From Scilla litardierei (Eukaryota; Streptophyta; Magnoliopsida; Asparagales; Asparagaceae): a stretch of 64,000 nucleotides of DNA. The notes under the pieces were generated by a model, which did not search any database, was not told where the DNA came from, and worked only from the letters and a program-made list of their open reading frames with translations. Position 1 is the stretch's first letter. Each line of letters starts with the position of its first letter. The DNA is taken from the NCBI GenBank assembly GCA_030789695.1, contig CM061139.1, positions 203,519,641-203,583,640 of the forward strand, given 5' to 3'. The translations under genes were made by a program, and so were the position numbers. Shown one piece after another: positions 43,317 to 54,583 of this stretch.

Positions 43317-44590
43317 ACATTCCTACTCTCTTCCATGAGTTCCACAGCAGCGCCGTGGGGGGCCACTCAGGAGGATACTAGACTTATCAGAGGATGGCTC
43401 GGGAGCTCTACTGGCCGGGCATGAGGAAGGATATCGTGAGGCTGGTCTCGGAGTGTGATATATGTCAGCGTCACAAATACCAGGCGACATCTCCAGCAGG
43501 TCTTCTACAGCCCTTGGAGTTACCGGAGAGGATATGGGAAGACATCTCGATGGATTTCGTGGAGGGGTTGCCACGATCGGAGGGCTTCACTACGATATTT
43601 GTTGTGGTTGACCGCCTCAGCAAATACGGACATTTCATCCCACTACGCCATCCCTTTACAGATGCGTCCGTGGCAGTTGCTTTTTTTGAAGGAGGTGGTC
43701 AGGCTGCATGGGTACCCTCGCTCGATTGTATCAGACAGGGATAAGGTGTTTCTGAGCACTTTTTGGAAGGAGATGTTCCGACTGCAGGGGACGGCGCTAC
43801 GACGGAGCACAGCTTATCACCCACAGACGGACGGCCAGACGGAGGTGCTTAACCGCAGTGTGGAGACATACCTCCGGTGTTTTGCGTCAGAGACACCTAG
43901 GAAGTGGGCCGGGTGGTTGATGTGGGCTGAGTACTGGTACAACACCTCGTACCATTCAGCTGCGAGGATGACACCGTTTCAGATTGTGTATGGTCGAGAT
44001 CCGCCCCATCTAGTGCATTACAGCAGGGGATCCACCCCGGTGTCAGGATTAGAGCAGCAGTTAGAGGATCGTGACCGGGTGTTAGAGGAATTGAAGCGCC
44101 ACCGACTGTGAGCACAGCAAATCATGAAGAAGGCAGATGCACATCGCAGGGAGGTGGAGTTCGCCGTGGGAGAGCGTGTATATCTGAAGCTTCGACCTTA
44201 CCGACAGCGTTCTATAGCCCACCGGCGCAATGAGAAGCTGGCAGCGAGGTATTATGTGCCTTACGAGATTGAGGCCCGGATCGGCTAGGTGGCGTATCGA
44301 CTGAAGCTACCCCCTACCACCAGGATCCATCCGGTTTTTCACGTCTCACAGTTACGCCGAGCTATTGGAGATCACGTGGCGTCGTCTACATTGCCCCCAA
44401 CTCTCACGGTCGACATGGAGGTCCTTTTAGAACCCGAGGAGGTTACATGCATTCGTACAGGAGCATCAGGAGCACGGGAAGTTCTGATTCGTTGGTCGGG
44501 ATTGCCAGAGTTTGAGGCAACGTGTGAGCTTTATGATCATATCTTGCAGCAGTATCCTGATTTCCACCTTGAGGACAAGGTGAAACTCCT
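43316..44590 (+). pseudogene. integrase and chromodomain of the Reina-like element, frameshifted
   Basis: The zinc-binding region reads [20 protein letters not shown] and CDICQRHKY. The core begins [20 protein letters not shown]; one shift near 43690 moves it to another frame with [20 protein letters not shown] and STAYHPQTDGQTEVLNR (the DDE residues are visible). Stops at 44109 and 44286 precede the C-terminal RLKLPPTTRIHPVFHVSQL. The chromodomain follows (about 44440-44575): IRTGASGAREVLIRWSGLP and EATCELYDHILQQYPDF. In the usual WE(D/N)T-type motif the Trp has become Cys. Confidence 0.85.
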
Positions 44591-44601
44591 GGGTGGAGTA
44601 G

Positions 44602-44963
44602 TGATACACTTATCACCTACGAGAGGAGGCGCAAGAAGACTAAGGAGTAATTGCTGGACACACCGACGATTTGGGGATAGAATTTCTTTATGCACTATTA
44701 GTTGTTTTTGTGTTGCTGTACGCACCACGCCTCTTCATTATATAAGAGAGTGCGTAGGCTAGGGTTAGGGCATCGAATTGGTAGCCGTCTTTTGACATTC
44801 CTAGAGTTCTCCGAGGAGATCTAGAAGAGAGTTTAGGCTTTTCCCTTAGCAAAAGCTAGGAGAGGGGCCAACTCTCCCAAAATTGGCTACTTATCATTGT
44901 AACCCTATTTTCTATTTCAAATAAAAATCCCCAAATTCCACCAACAAACCCTAGTCTGCATCA
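44602..44963 (+). repeat. 3' LTR of the Reina-like element (plus copy)
   Basis: 362 bp, matching 39003-39364. It is preceded by a weak polypurine tract (GGGTGGAGTAG, 44591-44601) and followed by CATCA. Confidence 0.92.
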
Positions 44964-44968
44964 CATCA

Positions 44969-45498
44969 CTTGCAAATTTTTACTACAAGTCTACAACATG
45001 CCACATTACTCAGCATATTTCACCAACCAATTACATAAACATAAAACCAGAAAATCTTTCAGTGTTGTATTGCATTATTGCCAAACCGTTTACAAATAAC
45101 GAAACAACCCCTAAGCTTAAAGCTGTTAGTCTTCCATTTAAAGAATGTCTCCCATAAAAGTACAATGTAACTTGCTGACTGGTAGGTATCTGATGATCAC
45201 TACGGAAAAATCTGGCTACTGAGTAATATTTCCCGAAAATAAAACCATAGTGCTATGGAATTTGACGGTCATATTGCACCAAAAACATGCACCAACTGAC
45301 GCATGATGCGTGTTGAGTCTGGAAACTGGAAATGAAGATCCATTAATGCCCACCATATGCTAAGGGATTCTGATGCAGCTGGCGCGATCCACAAGGATGA
45401 GGTGGAGTCACACAAATCACCATGAACGCTTGAGGTGGAGTGTGATTGTTTGATTTTTGCAGTTTTGAGGTGGGCGAAGATTCATTTGAGTAGGCCTC
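44969..45498. other. spacer between the two Reina-like elements
   Basis: Intron-like, no ORF. Around 45081-45111 the sequence CGAAACAACCCC followed by TAA looks like a PIF/Harbinger-type right terminus; no left partner was found. Confidence 0.4.
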
Positions 45499-45745
45499 TG
45501 ATACGAAAAACTAGTGTTTGAAGAGATAAAGCTCAGATTTTTAAAGAAGAAAGTAGAATACAAGGCACAAGTTGTTGATTTCTTTCGAGAGGAAATCGCT
45601 CTCCTAGCCTTTAATTCAAGAGCATGGCTTAAATCTTCCCTATCTAGGGTTTCTCTACTTATAGGATTTACTTTCTCAATTTCAACATGAAGAACATTAA
45701 CCCCAATCCTCAAATATATAGAGGACAGATTTGTCCATTTTACAA
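45499..45745 (-). repeat. 3' LTR of the minus-strand Reina-like element
   Basis: Begins (plus strand) TGATACGAAAAAC and matches 51079-51291 over about 220 bp. The outer boundary beyond the shared part is unclear. GCCTC precedes it at 45494-45498 and recurs at about 45808, which may be coincidence. Confidence 0.65.
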
Positions 45746-46055
45746 TACACCCGAAACCCCAAAAATCACAAAAACGCCACTGGATTACAAAAAAGGCCTC
45801 AGGACTAGATAACCGCTCCTTGACTTGCTCTGCGCCGCCTCCTCTGATACATTACGATCTCATCATTACTTCCCCGGGCCAAAAGCCACAGACATCTGAA
45901 AATCATTGCGCAATAACTCCAAAAGTCTTCCAAGTGGTCTAATGGTCTAAAAGGCCCTTCCACTGAATCATCACCTCACGTGCCCCTGCACTCCACTTGC
46001 GAACTCCATTCAGCTCTGCCGGTTCCAAGATCACCTCCATATCCTCTGTTAGAGT

Positions 46056-47060
46056 CTATGGTAGTGATGAATGGGTATGGTCTCCAATGGTCTTGCAAAG
46101 CTGTGATACATGAAATACTAGTTGTATGGCTGACTCTGATGGTAACTTCAAGTTATATGCAACATGACCGATCTTTGCATCAATCTCATAAGGACCAAAG
46201 TAGCATGGTGACAGCTTCTCGTTCCTCCTGTGTGCCAAAGATCGATGCCGATAGAGTCGCAACTTCAAATATACCTTGTCACTCACCACAAACTGTACCT
46301 CTCGCCTATGTACATTAGCATTGGTCTTCATAATTTGTTGGGCTTCGTCAGATGACGTTTCAACTCCTTCAGCATTCGGTCCCTTTCCTAATACTGTTTC
46401 ACCTGCAAAACTGGTGTAGAGCTGTGGCCGAAGCGAAGTAGATGCTGAGGATCACGTCCAAAAAGAACTCGGAAAGAAGTCGTCTGAGCGACAGTGTAAA
46501 AAGATGTGTTATACCAAAACTCTGCCCATGCCATCCACCACGTCCACTGCTTTGGAGTCTCTGAAACAAATCAACGTAAATATGTCTCGATGCTCCTGTT
46601 GACGACCTCAGTCTGGTCGTCCATCTGGGGATGAAAATCGATGCTCCTTTTCAACAATGTTCCTTGCATCTTGAATAACTCCCTCCAGAAGTGACTGAGG
46701 AAAACTCGATACCAATCAGACACAATAGACTCAGGTACCCTATGCAACCCACCACCTCTCTAATAAATGTCATCGTCACTGTCATTGCGGTGAAAGATGT
46801 CGAAGCGCCTCAAAGTGTGCATAAGTGCTGAGTCGATCCACCACAACAAACATGATAGAATACCGCTCAAATTTCGACAGTGTCTATCAATAAAGTCCAT
46901 CACCACATCCTCCCAGACCCGATCTGGCAAGGATATGGTTTTTAGCAAACCCCAAGGAGATGTCGTCATGCATTTGTGACACTAGCAGATGTCACATTTT
47001 TTCACAATCTCCACGGCATCCTTCCTCATCCCCTCCCAAAACAACTCTCTAATTAAGTGC
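46056..47060 (-). pseudogene. integrase remains of the minus-strand Reina-like element
   Basis: The C-terminal part, 46056-46331, gives NVHRREVQFVVSDKVYLKLR, HRRNEKLSPCYFGPYE and QLVFHVSQL. Upstream, 46760-46969 gives LPDRVWEDVVMDF, the start of the core. The region between is readable only with frame changes. No chromodomain could be recognised after HVSQL, in contrast with the plus copy. Confidence 0.7.
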
Positions 47061-47299
47061 TGGTAGGTTCAGAGGACTCTAGAGTGGCCTTCAACTGCAC
47101 TCCTACGAAACTCATGCAATATGTTCGGGATATATGTAGAGGTCCTCAGCAAGACCAGCTGCCCCTTGTACAAGAAATGACGCCCCTCCAATGAATACCC
47201 TGAATGTTCCACTGAGCCCTGCAGAAGTGCGGACGAATCTTTGGCAGGCCATCATCACCCTCGATCTCATGCAACAAGAGCTTCCAATCAAGAATCAAC

Positions 47300-48780
47300 G
47301 GTACCGATAAGGCGGCCAACTGTTAATCCACTCTTCGTCGTGAAAATCATCAGTCGCCTTATTTTTAGCACCGGCATGTACTAAATCTCAAAATCATACC
47401 CTAATAGTTTGGTCAACCACCTCTGGACTCTTTACTTACCATCCATTGCTCCAATAGGTACTTAAGGCTTCTCTGATATATACGGACTATGAAGCGACGG
47501 TCAAGTAAATAAGGTTTACACTTCTACACCGCCAGCAGTATAACCATCAACTTGTGCTCATAGATAGACTTGGGCCGAGCTCTTGCTGTCAGCACCTGGC
47601 TAAAGTAAGCCATGGGCCTCTGGTCATCTACATCAACAATGTACTCAAACCATAACCTGAAGCGTTTGTCTCCAACATAAAGGGTCGACTGAAGTCTGAG
47701 AGGGTTAACACTGATACGTTCGTCATGCTCCTTTTCAAGGCCTCAAAAGCTCGAATGGTCTCCTCACCCCCACTGAAAGTTGTTTTTCTTGAGCTGCTTT
47801 GTTAGTAGACATGCAATGGTGCTATACCCCTTGACAAACTTTCTGTTGTAGCCCGTCAGTCCGAAAAATCTTTTCAACCCTCACAGAGTGGTAAGGCATA
47901 GCCAGTCAATCATGGATGCAATCTTCGATCTATTCGTCGCAACCACATCCGTCGACACCACATGTCTCAGGTACTTCACTCATGGTTCGGCAAACATGCA
48001 TGACTTTTGGTTGGCATAAAGCTGATGGCTCTGCAGTTCATGTAGCACGATCTCTAAGTGCTCCACATATGTCACCATGGATCGACTATATACCAAAATG
48101 TCATCGAAGAACATCAGCCCGAACCTCCTTAAATAGGGACGGAACACCTTATTCATCCGGGCCTTAAAAGTGGCAGGTGCATTAGTCAAGCCAAAGAGCA
48201 TGACCTAAAACTCGTAGTGGCCCTCGTGCGTCCTGAAAGCAGTCTTGGCCACATCCTCATCTCTCATCCATATCTGGTGAGTGGTGATACCCAGACTTCA
48301 AATCAATCTTAGAGAAGACTCTTGATCCATGTAGTTCATCCAGAAGCTCGTTGATCACATGAATATGAAACTTGTCTGGCACAGTCTCCTTATTCAAGGT
48401 CGTGTAATTGACGCAAAACCTCCAACTCCCATTTTTCTTCTTCTCAATAGGACCGGACGAGAGCAAGGGCTCACATTAGGCTGTTTCACTCCTGCCTGGA
48501 TTATCTCTGTCACCATCCTCTCGATCTCCTCCTTCTGCAACGGAGACAGCAAAATGGCCTCGCGCTGATCGGTGAGACACCCTCTCGTAGGACTATGGCA
48601 TGCTCGTGGTCCCAGAGAGGTCCATGATGTGTCCAGAATACCTCCTCGAACTAAACCAAGATCTGTTACACCTTTGGAGGAATGTCCAGCCCATGGTTCG
48701 CATCCGTCTTTGCCATCCCATGTAACTCCAAGAATCCTCCATCTTTTTTCTGGATCGCCTTAGCCATGGGTTTCAAGGAA
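47300..48780 (-). pseudogene. reverse transcriptase and RNase H of the minus-strand Reina-like element
   Basis: 48257-48466 gives KKNGSWRFCVNYTTLNKETV and [14 protein letters not shown]. 47980-48201 gives [20 protein letters not shown] and the catalytic MFFDDILVYSRS, intact here but lost in the plus copy. RNase H follows to about 47300 with many stops. The domains are separated by frameshifts. Confidence 0.8.
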
Positions 48781-48849
48781 ACCCTGATTGGCACAAGCTG
48801 GGATCTCCCTGAAGCGTCACCACTCTCACTCTCTCCTGAAACTCCATCC

Positions 48850-49450
48850 TCAATAGCTTCCAGTTGATTCTTGTATCGCCAAAGACTGCAGCCACCTCAT
48901 ACCCAAAATAACCTCTATACTGTCCAGGTCGAGTATCAAAAAATCATCCACGATCTGCATCCACTGGAGAGTCAAAATCAGACCGCGACATACTACTTTG
49001 CTACACTCCACATGCATTGTTCCCATTATCACTTCGAAACCCCCGGTGTCCACCAGCTGCAACCCCCTGCTGCTACACTACCTGATTGGATACGAAATTG
49101 CGGGTGGCCCCACTATCAATAAGTATTGTGACCACCTGCTCTGAAATTCTTCCGATCAACTTTATAGTGTGGTTCGGTGTGAACCCGTCACAGAGTTGAG
49201 GGAGGCCTCTGTGATGTCTAAGTGAGAGTGCGCATACTCAATGTCCCCCACTTCTTCCACCTCAACAACCTCGTCCTCCCCATCGTCCACTAGTAGTATC
49301 TGGAGAGTGTGGTCTCAGCAACGATGCCCTGTAATAAACTTCTCGTCATATAGGAAACACAGCCAATACGCCTTCTTGTTCTACATCTCCACCTCTGTCA
49401 TGCGCCTAAACTGCCTGCAAGGTTGTGCACTGTTGCTTCTCCCCTTGCCA
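48850..49450 (-). pseudogene. protease and zinc-knuckle region of the minus-strand Reina-like element
   Basis: Reading leftwards, a knuckle-like CFLYDEKFITGHRC (about 49330-49290; its second Cys is now Tyr) and a protease motif LIDSGATRNFVS (about 49130-49095) are followed by the open piece 48850-49062 with VILGMRWLQSLA. They carry stops between them. Confidence 0.65.
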
Positions 49451-49452
49451 GA

Positions 49453-51054
49453 CTAGGCTCCCCAGTTTGGACCCCCTTGCAAGGACTGTCTACCCTCCTG
49501 GAGCTTCTTGGTTACGAAAAGTGGAGCCGCTCCAAGCTCCCTTGGCTCGCCCTCTACTATGTGTCTATCCTCTAACATCTGGACTAGCTCCATCATGTCC
49601 ATCAACCCATTCGGTTTATGTAAACGAAGCTCAACTTGGATGTCTGTCCTGAGCCCCTTCATGAAGTTTCCCATCAATGTCGCCTCCGATATCACTCTCA
49701 CAAGGACCGAGAGTGCCTCAAAAATCTCTCTATAGTCTCTAACAGCCCCATTCTGCTTAAAAGCAAGCAACTACTCATATAAATCTCCACCCTGGTGTCT
49801 CTAATTGATCCTGAAAGAAGTCCTTAAACTCTTCCAACGACCTCGCAGGTTGCCACCGTTGCATGCACTTAAACAAGGATAACGCCATTCCTTCCAAAAA
49901 AATTCTCATCGCATGCAGCTTATCTAACTCCGTCAGGTGGTTCACTGTAAAGTATCCTTCCACGTGGTAAACCTAGCCATAAGAATCCTCCCCTTTAAAG
50001 ACCGGTATATTCAGCTTTCGGACCCTGCTCTCAGGACCAAACACCTCGTGTCATGCTCTCCATGTCAACTAGCCGAAGTGAAATTACAGATAGACATTGT
50101 GCATTGTATTAAAACCTACAATATGGGCTCCTTATGTTTGACAGTCACCTCACATATCTCCTTTCATCTCACATATCTCCTTCGAGCTCCTCTGGATCTC
50201 CGTCGCACTTACCGCGGCCCTGATAGGGGTCCCACTCATCACCATACCTCGACGAAGGATCGTTGTGGCCCGAGATCAGCCGCCGAAACCTGAAGTCAAC
50301 TCCGATGACCAAAACAGCCCCACAGGAGGGGGCAAAATCTCTTCCACCAACATGGAAGGCCCCTCGAGGGGCCTGACAGCCTATTGGGTGTTCACCGTGC
50401 TGCTAATGGTCTATCGGGCAATCAACAGCCTGCCCGACCCTCGGCGGGGCTCAGGCGGCCCCCTGGGGTATGCGATCTCGCAGGGGGTCGCCCACCCATG
50501 GCGACCCCTCACAGGGTCCCAGCGCCCTTAGGCGATGTTGAAGCTTGAGGGAGCCCTGTTGGCCCACCTAGCTCCCGCGCCGCTCTGGGGCATGTGAAAG
50601 GGGGTCGACGCCCCCAAAAATAGGTTGCATGGGCCGGTGGCCCTCCCCCAGTCACGCCGAAACCGCTCAACCATTCTCATGGGTTTAGGGGGCTTTTGCT
50701 CCCAACCTTGAAATTTGTCGTCCATTGGTGGTGGATCTCCTTCAAAAATCACAACTCATCATTTTCTCTTGTCCAACGTTTGCTCCTTTCTCATCCGATC
50801 GACGTTGGGATCTTCAACTCCCTCATATCTGTATTTGATAAGATATTCTTCTTAGATCTAGGGCTTTCATCCATCTCTTCCATTTTTATTAGGGTTTCTA
50901 TAGACATCTTCACTTGAGTTGCGATTTGATTCGAGAGCCTCTCCTCCATCGATAACTTCTCATCCATCAAAGACAACTTCTTCTCTATCGATCTTGAGTC
51001 CATCGATCTCGAAATCAAGTTTTTCCTCCAAAGCGATCTTTCTTGCTCCGCCAT
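49453..51054 (-). pseudogene. gag of the minus-strand Reina-like element
   Basis: The N-terminal coiled coil starts at 51054 (MAEQERSLWRKNLISRSMDS). A GC-rich part (about 50300-50540), related to the 30-bp repeat domain of the plus copy, follows. Capsid pieces lie at 49775-49963 (HAMRIFLEGMALSLFKCMQR) and 49453-49770 (NGAVRDYREIFEALSVLV, LMGNFMKGLRTDIQVEL). Frames are interrupted. Confidence 0.75.
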
Positions 51055-51063
51055 GAGATCTAC

Positions 51064-51076
51064 GCTTTGCTACCAA
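51064..51076 (-). promoter_or_regulatory. primer-binding site of the minus-strand Reina-like element
   Basis: The minus strand reads TTGGTAGCAAAGC, two or three bases after the LTR end TCA at 51079; it is a decayed form of the tRNA-Met site. Confidence 0.7.
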
Positions 51077-51078
51077 TT

Positions 51079-51291
51079 TGATGGGAAAATTAGAATTTGA
51101 AAAGATAAAGCTCAGATATTTATAGAAGAATACAAGATACAAGTTGATTTCTTTCGAGAGGAAATCGCCCTCCTATCCTTTAATTCAAGAGACAATGCTT
51201 AACTCTCTCTATCTAGGGTCCTACTTTACTTCTAGTGTTTACTTTCTCAATTTCAGCATGAAGAATATTAACCCCAACCCATATATATATA
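51079..51291 (-). repeat. 5' LTR remnant of the minus-strand Reina-like element
   Basis: It matches 45499 to about 45718 and ends in an AT dinucleotide run that is cut by the Helitron at 51292. Confidence 0.65.
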
Positions 51292-52069
51292 TCTATTATA
51301 CATTTGACAACTATTTTTGAATCCTAGGGCTGACTAGGACAAGTTGACTAGGACAAAAGGGTTGATAGAAAGACGGCTGAGATTTAATCTTGAGGAATGA
51401 ATGGTTGAGATGCGATTTTGTGAAAAGTTTTGGAGGGAAAAACATTTTTGGGGAAATGAAAGTTTTGGGAAATGAAACTTTTTGTGGAATGAAAGTTTCT
51501 AGGGAACAGCTGCATGCAATTAATGCATTTGTGAAAAAAAACTTATGTTGCAGATCGAATAATTTCTCGCGCATGTGTCGAAGGCGTCCGCTAAATTTTT
51601 TTATGCTAATTTATTGTTCCGCGCCGAAATTTTTTGTTGTTCTACGCCGTTATAGAGAACGGCGAATTTTTTGTTCCACGCCGAAGGTCCTCGGGCCGAA
51701 TTTTTTGTTCTACCGAATTTGTTGTTACTTACGATAATTTTTTGTTCCGCGTTGAAATTTTTTATTCTACGTCATTATAGAGAACAGTGAATTTTTGTTC
51801 CGCGCCGAAGGTGCCTGGGCCGAATTTGTTGTAGTACCGAATTTGTTGTTTGGTGTCGCTTTGGCGCCCGCTAATTTTTTTCCCGCCGAATTTGTTGTTA
51901 TACCGAATAAATTTGTTATTCCGCGCCAAAGGCACCGATGCCGCTAAATATGTTTACGTTAATTTATTGTTCCGCGCAATTTTGACTGCGGAAATAATTT
52001 TTTGGGAACAAAGATTTTACGGGGGAAAGTCTTAAATGAATCGTGCCTGTGGGCACGGGTCATGACTAG
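51292..52069 (+). mobile_element. non-autonomous Helitron (778 bp)
   Basis: It ends GTGCCTGTGGGCAC (a 5-bp-stem hairpin, about 52043-52056), then GGGTCATGACTAG, then T, the CTRR/T terminus with a preceding hairpin that defines Helitrons. The proposed start is TCTATTATAC after an A in an AT run; the same AT run continues after the 3' end, as expected for insertion between A and T. The body repeats (A/T)ATTTTTTGTTC(C/T)(A/G)CGCCG phrases and has no ORF. Confidence 0.7.
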
Positions 52070-52085
52070 TATATATATATATATA

Positions 52086-52249
52086 GAATAATGGCTATCA
52101 TACGCCATATGAGATATGCTCTCATACGCCCTCTCACATAAAGCAACCAAATACAAGCTCACATGGGCTTGTACTTGGTTGTACTTTGTTGCTTTATGTG
52201 AGAGGGCGTATGAGAGCCTATCTCATATGGCGTATGATAGCCATTATTC
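52086..52249. mobile_element. near-perfect 164-bp hairpin (foldback MITE or small-RNA precursor)
   Basis: The left arm 52086-52158 (GAATAATGGCTATCATACGC to AATACAAGC) is mirrored by 52167-52249 with two substitutions and one extra 10-bp TACTTTGTTG-like repeat in the right arm. The loop is about 8 nt. It is embedded in TA repeats, compatible with a TA target. Such an arm length and pairing could yield small RNAs if transcribed. Confidence 0.8.
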
Positions 52250-52320
52250 TCATATATATATATAAGTTTTTCCGGAGCTCATATATATATATATAAGTTT
52301 TTCCTTGAGCTGAACTCCGG

Positions 52321-54583
52321 TGATTCCTTGGGCGATCTTGGGGCAATCTCTCGACCTCTGTCCTTTCTGTTCCGATGTCTGCCGGAGCTCCTCCTTCCTC
52401 CCCTACCTTACCCTTCCTCCCCTACCCTTCTCCATTTGTATGGCTTCCTTGAGCTCGAGGATCTCTGATTCCTCCCCCAACTTGGGCGATGATGATGCTG
52501 CTCTGCTGGCTGACTTAGGCGGGGTTGGTGACGGTCCATCTGGCGGTGGTAGCGAAGTGGCAAACCAATGGGTCACAGTGGTGGGATGCTGACGACGGGG
52601 TCGAGGTAATCCTGGCTCTATCGTGGGCCCCCTTCCTAGAGCTGGCAACTGTCGCACTTTGTCGACTAGTGGTGGTGACACGGCGGGTCCCTTGGAGCCC
52701 TCGGGTGGCTCTATGAAGCCTGCAGGGGCCAACCATCGTCCTCCGCTTGCTCCTACTTCCCGGAGGCGCCCTGCTCACAATATGTTTAGGAAAATGCCTC
52801 TGAGGCCTCCCCCTCTATCCCTTGCTCATCCTATGCAGAGACACCTTCTTACAGCGATATTTGCGCCCCTCGGAGGCCTGCTGCTCCCAATCGTGGGCTC
52901 GACTATTCCCCCATCCCTGGTTGCTGATGGTGTTGTTATTGACATTCTTCCCTCTGATATAGTCAATGCGGCAGAAAAGTGGTCCCATACTCTAATTGGC
53001 TACGTGGTTGGCCCCGGTCCCTAATATGGATCTCTCGTGTTTGGAAAACTAATGGCGCGGTTCATCTTCACACTCGTGAAAACGGCTTCTTCTTCTTCAA
53101 ATTCGAGTTAGGCTCCGACTGCGATGAGACCCTCCACGGTGGTCCGTGGTTGAAAGAGGGTAGCCTCCTGGTGCTTCAGTGATGGACTCCACGCGTTGGT
53201 CTCGTTCGGGACCTGTTGTCGGTGGTGCCGCTTTGGATTCGGTTCCCTCAACTACCCATCTAGTTCTGGTCCACGACGATTTTGGGGAAGTTAGAGAGTA
53301 CGATTGGCCGCCCGCTATTCACTGATACAGCGACGACGACTGTCTCACGACTCTCCTATGTCCTGTGTTTTGTTGAGGTGGACTCCAAGTCGGAGTTCCC
53401 TTCTTCCATTACGACCCGACTTGTTGATGGCTCCCTTGTCCATGTGGCAATGGAGTTTGAACGTATCCCACCCTTGGTGTTCACACTGTCGATGCTTTGG
53501 TCACTCTGTCGCAATGCGGTTCCTCGTCTCGCCCGCCGTTTTCTTCGCCGCCCCATGTGATACTTGCCACCAGCAGCCAAGCGTGCTGCAGAGCTCTGAT
53601 CCCAGCCACTCCCCTACTCCTATTGCTGCCTCTGCCACTGTCGGGTCCAGTTTGCCATGTCCTGGTTACTGCCGTATTGCTGTCAGGTCCGAGGTTGCTG
53701 CGGACGCTTTAGCTGATGTCCATGACTTATCGGATTCCGACGAGGAAGTTGAGATGGTGCTTGTTGTTGACGAGCGCAGGGAATGCTTAGCTGTTCCCCT
53801 TGGTTACTGCTGCAAACTCCAGTGGAGGCTCTGCTCCCAACTCGTATGCAGGTAACTTTGTTCCCCCTTAAACTCGTGTAGCTGATGTTGCTGGGCATGT
53901 TGGCATGACCTCTCCCTTTGTCCTCGCTCCCATGGGTGACCCTCACTTTTCTGGCATCTCTGCCGCCCCCATGGGGGCCCTTCTCTAACCGCGGGCAGTG
54001 CCACTGTCCCTTTAGGGGGCTTGGCTCTCCTCCCACTCTGGGGAGCTTGGTCGACGTCGATTGTTCGGCATCGGTGGACGATGCATCGGAGGTCGCTGCC
54101 TCTTTCACCGTGAGTATGCGAGTTGGTTTGGGAAATGACATCGCGGTATTCATTGATCCTAATAAACTTGCCAGGGATGTTGATTCTGCTTTTGGGGTGG
54201 TGTGGATGGTGATATGGGAGACGTGTGAAATGATGGTGTGGCTGATGCTGGGGGGTTTGGGTATTAGCTTTGATGCGGCGGTAGAGGTTGATGGTGTGGC
54301 GTCAGATTCGGATGATTTGAGATGCCGTGTTGAACGCGAGCAAGGAAGTTTTGCTATTAGCGATCTCAAATTCCCTGTTCTCAGCCCCTCACGTGTTGTT
54401 CCCCCCAACCCAAACACTCATCCCCTTATTCTGCACCCCCTCTGGATGCCTGCACCCAGCCATCATCCCAAACCCCGATACGCCCCCTCCAAAAACACAA
54501 GGAACACAAAATCCTCAAACTCCGGAGGGCTGGCCCCATCCCGAGTAAAGACTAGAAGCCAAACCCCCACAAGTATTGATCAA
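52321..54583 (+). pseudogene. LINE (L1-type) 5' region and ORF1, broken
   Basis: ORF1 starts at ATG 52440 (MASLSSRISDSSPNLGDDDA) and is soon interrupted by a TGA at 52590. A DUF4283-type RNA-binding region is readable at about 52970-53440 (FFFKFELGSDCDETLHGGPW, KLESTIGRPLFTDTATTT). A zinc knuckle follows as CSHCRCFGHSVAM (about 53478-53520), whose final Cys is Arg. A Pro/Ser-rich tail runs on to about 54580 with stops. ORF1 would package the LINE RNA. Confidence 0.75.

Larger units (their letters stand above)
39003..44963 (+). mobile_element. Ty3/gypsy chromovirus, Reina-like clade, full length, recent but disabled
   Basis: Two 362-bp LTRs (39003-39364 and 44602-44963) begin TGATACACTT, end GCATCA and differ at about 11 positions by eye (roughly 97% identity), so the insertion is young. 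Flanks are CATCG (38998-39002) and CATCA (44964-44968), a target duplication with one change. Gag-PR-RT-RNaseH-IN-chromodomain order, short LTRs and the integrase phrase [17 protein letters not shown] fit the Reina clade. Several stops, frameshifts and an RT active-site deletion disable it. Confidence 0.92.
45499..51291 (-). mobile_element. second Reina-like chromovirus, minus strand, older
   Basis: Read leftwards: LTR remnant (51079-51291), primer site (51064-51076), gag, protease, RT, RNase H, integrase and a second LTR (45499 to about 45745). The LTRs share TTGATTTCTTTCGAGAGGAA and TTTACTTTCTCAATTTCA, but many indels show age. Domain wording ([40 protein letters not shown]) is close to the plus-strand Reina element 530 bp away. 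Its outer right end is obscured by a Helitron at 51292. Confidence 0.8.

Noticed and set aside
45494..45812. Solo LTR at 45499-45803 flanked by GCCTC
   Set aside because: The right-hand GCCTC follows a run of A rather than a CA terminus, and the same LTR clearly pairs with 51079-51291 of the minus-strand element.
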